From contig CBDUCN010000127.1 in assembly GCA_965365655.1 (NCBI GenBank), positions 1 to 13,153 of the forward strand: a stretch of 13,153 nucleotides of DNA. Reading direction: 5' to 3'. The stretch comes from JBFHNV01 sp965365655 (GTDB lineage: Bacteria > Pseudomonadota > Gammaproteobacteria > HK1). The translations under genes and the position numbers were made by a program. Below are positions 13,018-13,153 of this stretch, piece after piece. The first letter of the stretch is position 1. Each line of letters begins with the position of its first letter. Under the pieces are notes generated by a model. It was not told the origin of the DNA. It ran no database searches and was given only the letters and a program-made list of their open reading frames with translations.

Positions 13018-13153
13018 ATGGCAGTGAAGGAAGTCCACTTCGGCGAGGACGCCCGGGTGCGCATGGTGCGCGGCGTCAACGTGCTCGCCAACGCGGTGAA
13101 GGTCACCCTCGGCCCGAAGGGCCGCAACGTCGTGCTCGAGAAGAGCTTCGGCG
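13018..13153 (+). CDS. groEL: Chaperonin GroEL, N-terminal part (cut by window end)
   Basis: The first 45 codons of GroEL (Hsp60), the ATP-driven 14-mer that folds proteins in the cytosol. MAVKEVHFGEDARVRMVRGV and ANAVKVTLGPKGRNVVLEKS are the conserved start of the equatorial domain, including the TLGPKGRNVVL nucleotide-binding stretch. The opening resembles the MAAKDVKFGNDAR of E. coli. AGAGGAA lies 9-10 nt before the ATG. The gene continues past the window. Confidence 0.97.
   Translation, partial: MAVKEVHFGEDARVRMVRGVNVLANAVKVTLGPKGRNVVLEKSFG

Noticed and set aside
1..13153. tRNA, rRNA, insertion sequence or prophage genes
   Set aside because: I found no tRNA-like or rRNA-like sequence, transposase or phage protein in any frame of the window.

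Overview
The window is GC-rich (roughly 70%) chromosomal DNA. It is most likely from a high-GC gammaproteobacterium. The evidence is a sigma-32-type heat-shock promoter in front of groES with no CIRCE operator in sight, a full-length enterobacterial-type glutathionylspermidine synthetase/amidase, and a Crp/Fnr-like regulator. The taxonomic guess is an inference; no rRNA or tRNA gene is present to confirm it. The content looks like ordinary core and metabolic genes. I see no phage, transposase, CRISPR or defence genes.

Layout. At 1-215 (+) is the tail of a zinc-type alcohol dehydrogenase. At 256-1095 (-) is a secreted family-3 solute-binding protein without a permease. At 1459-2334 (-) is a DMT/EamA transporter, divergent from a complete pyruvate, phosphate dikinase at 2503-5229 (+). 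A 397-bp non-coding stretch (5230-5626) follows, carrying degenerate GC-rich tandem repeats (33-, 43- and 11-bp periods). Next is a three-gene (+) cluster: an RraA-type aldolase-like protein (5627-6328), a D-2-hydroxyacid dehydrogenase (6340-7338) and an HpcH/HpaI aldolase (7435-8193). The first two are translationally close, and two hairpins separate the third. On the minus strand lie the bifunctional glutathionylspermidine synthetase/amidase (8222-10120), a trypsin-like serine peptidase (10329-11057) and a small single-pass membrane protein (11229-11585). The last is divergent from the Crp/Fnr-family regulator (11749-12465, +). The window ends with the heat-shock promoter, groES (12647-12958) and the start of groEL (13018 onward).

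How the genes may work together. The RraA, dehydrogenase and HpcH proteins form a plausible module that oxidises a 2-hydroxyacid and cleaves the product by retro-aldol chemistry to pyruvate (or oxaloacetate) plus an aldehyde. The pyruvate, phosphate dikinase just upstream would convert pyruvate to phosphoenolpyruvate. The substrate cannot be read from sequence. A second point of interest is a 19-bp dyad, (G)G(T/G)GTCAAG-A-CTTGACCCC. It occurs twice, each time where two genes converge, and the second copy supplies the last codons and stop codon of the glutathionylspermidine gene. I found no strong case for a wholly new system.
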